Source: Cyanoderma ruficeps
Lineage: Eukaryota > Chordata > Aves > Passeriformes > Timaliidae
Reading direction: 5' to 3'
Assembly (NCBI GenBank): GCA_008694505.1
Contig: VZDJ01000048.1
Span: 728,540 to 792,539 of the forward strand
Length of the DNA stretch: 64,000 nt
A program made the position numbers and the translations under genes. Under the pieces are notes generated by a model. The model saw nothing but the letters and a program-made list of their open reading frames with translations, had not been told where the DNA came from and searched no databases. Every line of letters starts with the position of its first letter. Positions within the stretch are counted from its first letter, which is position 1. Of the stretch, positions 63,819 through 64,000 are shown piece by piece.

Positions 63819-64000
63819 GTAAATGCTATGTAGTTTTTCTGTACTGGTGTGCTGTCTGGAAGAACATCTGGAATTTGCATTTTAGTCTTCCATACCAATC
63901 TACTCAACCAGGAGCAGTTGTCTATTTAAAGCATCTGTTGTCTTCTTGCATCAAACTACTTAACATTTTTGTGAAGGGGTCAAGGATGTAGTTTAAATAT

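Larger units (their letters stand above)
54986..64000 (+). other. CWC27: CWC27 intron downstream of exon C (3' end outside the window)
   Basis: This intron starts GTGAGT. The expected next coding segment (MSHVLQFED onward, then a Lys/Arg-rich tail) is not visible up to 64000, so the intron is inferred to be longer than 9.0 kb. It contains three CR1 copies and a 149-codon open frame, listed separately. A pair of splice-like sites lies at 55025-55054. Confidence 0.75.

Overview
The window reads as vertebrate nuclear DNA, most likely from a bird. It is AT-rich with almost no continuous coding sequence. The interspersed repeats I can recognise are all CR1 LINEs, several with the 3' tail seen in avian copies (a short run of ATTCTATG-type octamers). 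I see no Alu, B1 or L1 sequence. I cannot name the order or species.

One gene can be supported: CWC27 (also called SDCCAG10), which encodes a spliceosome-associated protein of the cyclophilin family. It is on the + strand. Three consecutive internal exons lie at 42623-42720, 51970-52079 and 54882-54985. They have consensus splice sites and mutually compatible phases, and together they encode about 104 residues of the charged C-terminal part of the protein. The cyclophilin-domain exons and the exon(s) for the last ~55 residues were not found, so the rest of the window is CWC27 intron: at least 42.6 kb upstream, 9.25 kb and 2.8 kb between the exons, and at least 9.0 kb downstream.

Layout: 1-42622 is a long intron. 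It carries CR1 copies at 6294-6985 (-), 9788-9930 (-), a compound cluster at 10665-12446, 16932-18122 (+, the longest, with a reverse-transcriptase remnant), 38792-38955 (-) and 41903-42045 (+). It also has strongly decayed amniote-type CR1 remnants at 16515-16630, 19494-19720 and 31770-32150. The exons follow from 42623 to 54985. The last intron holds CR1 at 55925-56163 (-), 59446-60302 (+) and an old tail at 63732-63818 (+). Most remaining sequence is unremarkable AT-rich intron with simple repeats and a few strong inverted repeats.

I found no convincing new biological system. The items most worth a second look are the unusually long open frame at 60382-60831, a near-perfect hairpin at 10207-10250, a dense group of hairpins at 28093-28161, and possible alternative splicing just after the third CWC27 exon. 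No tRNA, rRNA, CRISPR, promoter or CpG island was recognised.
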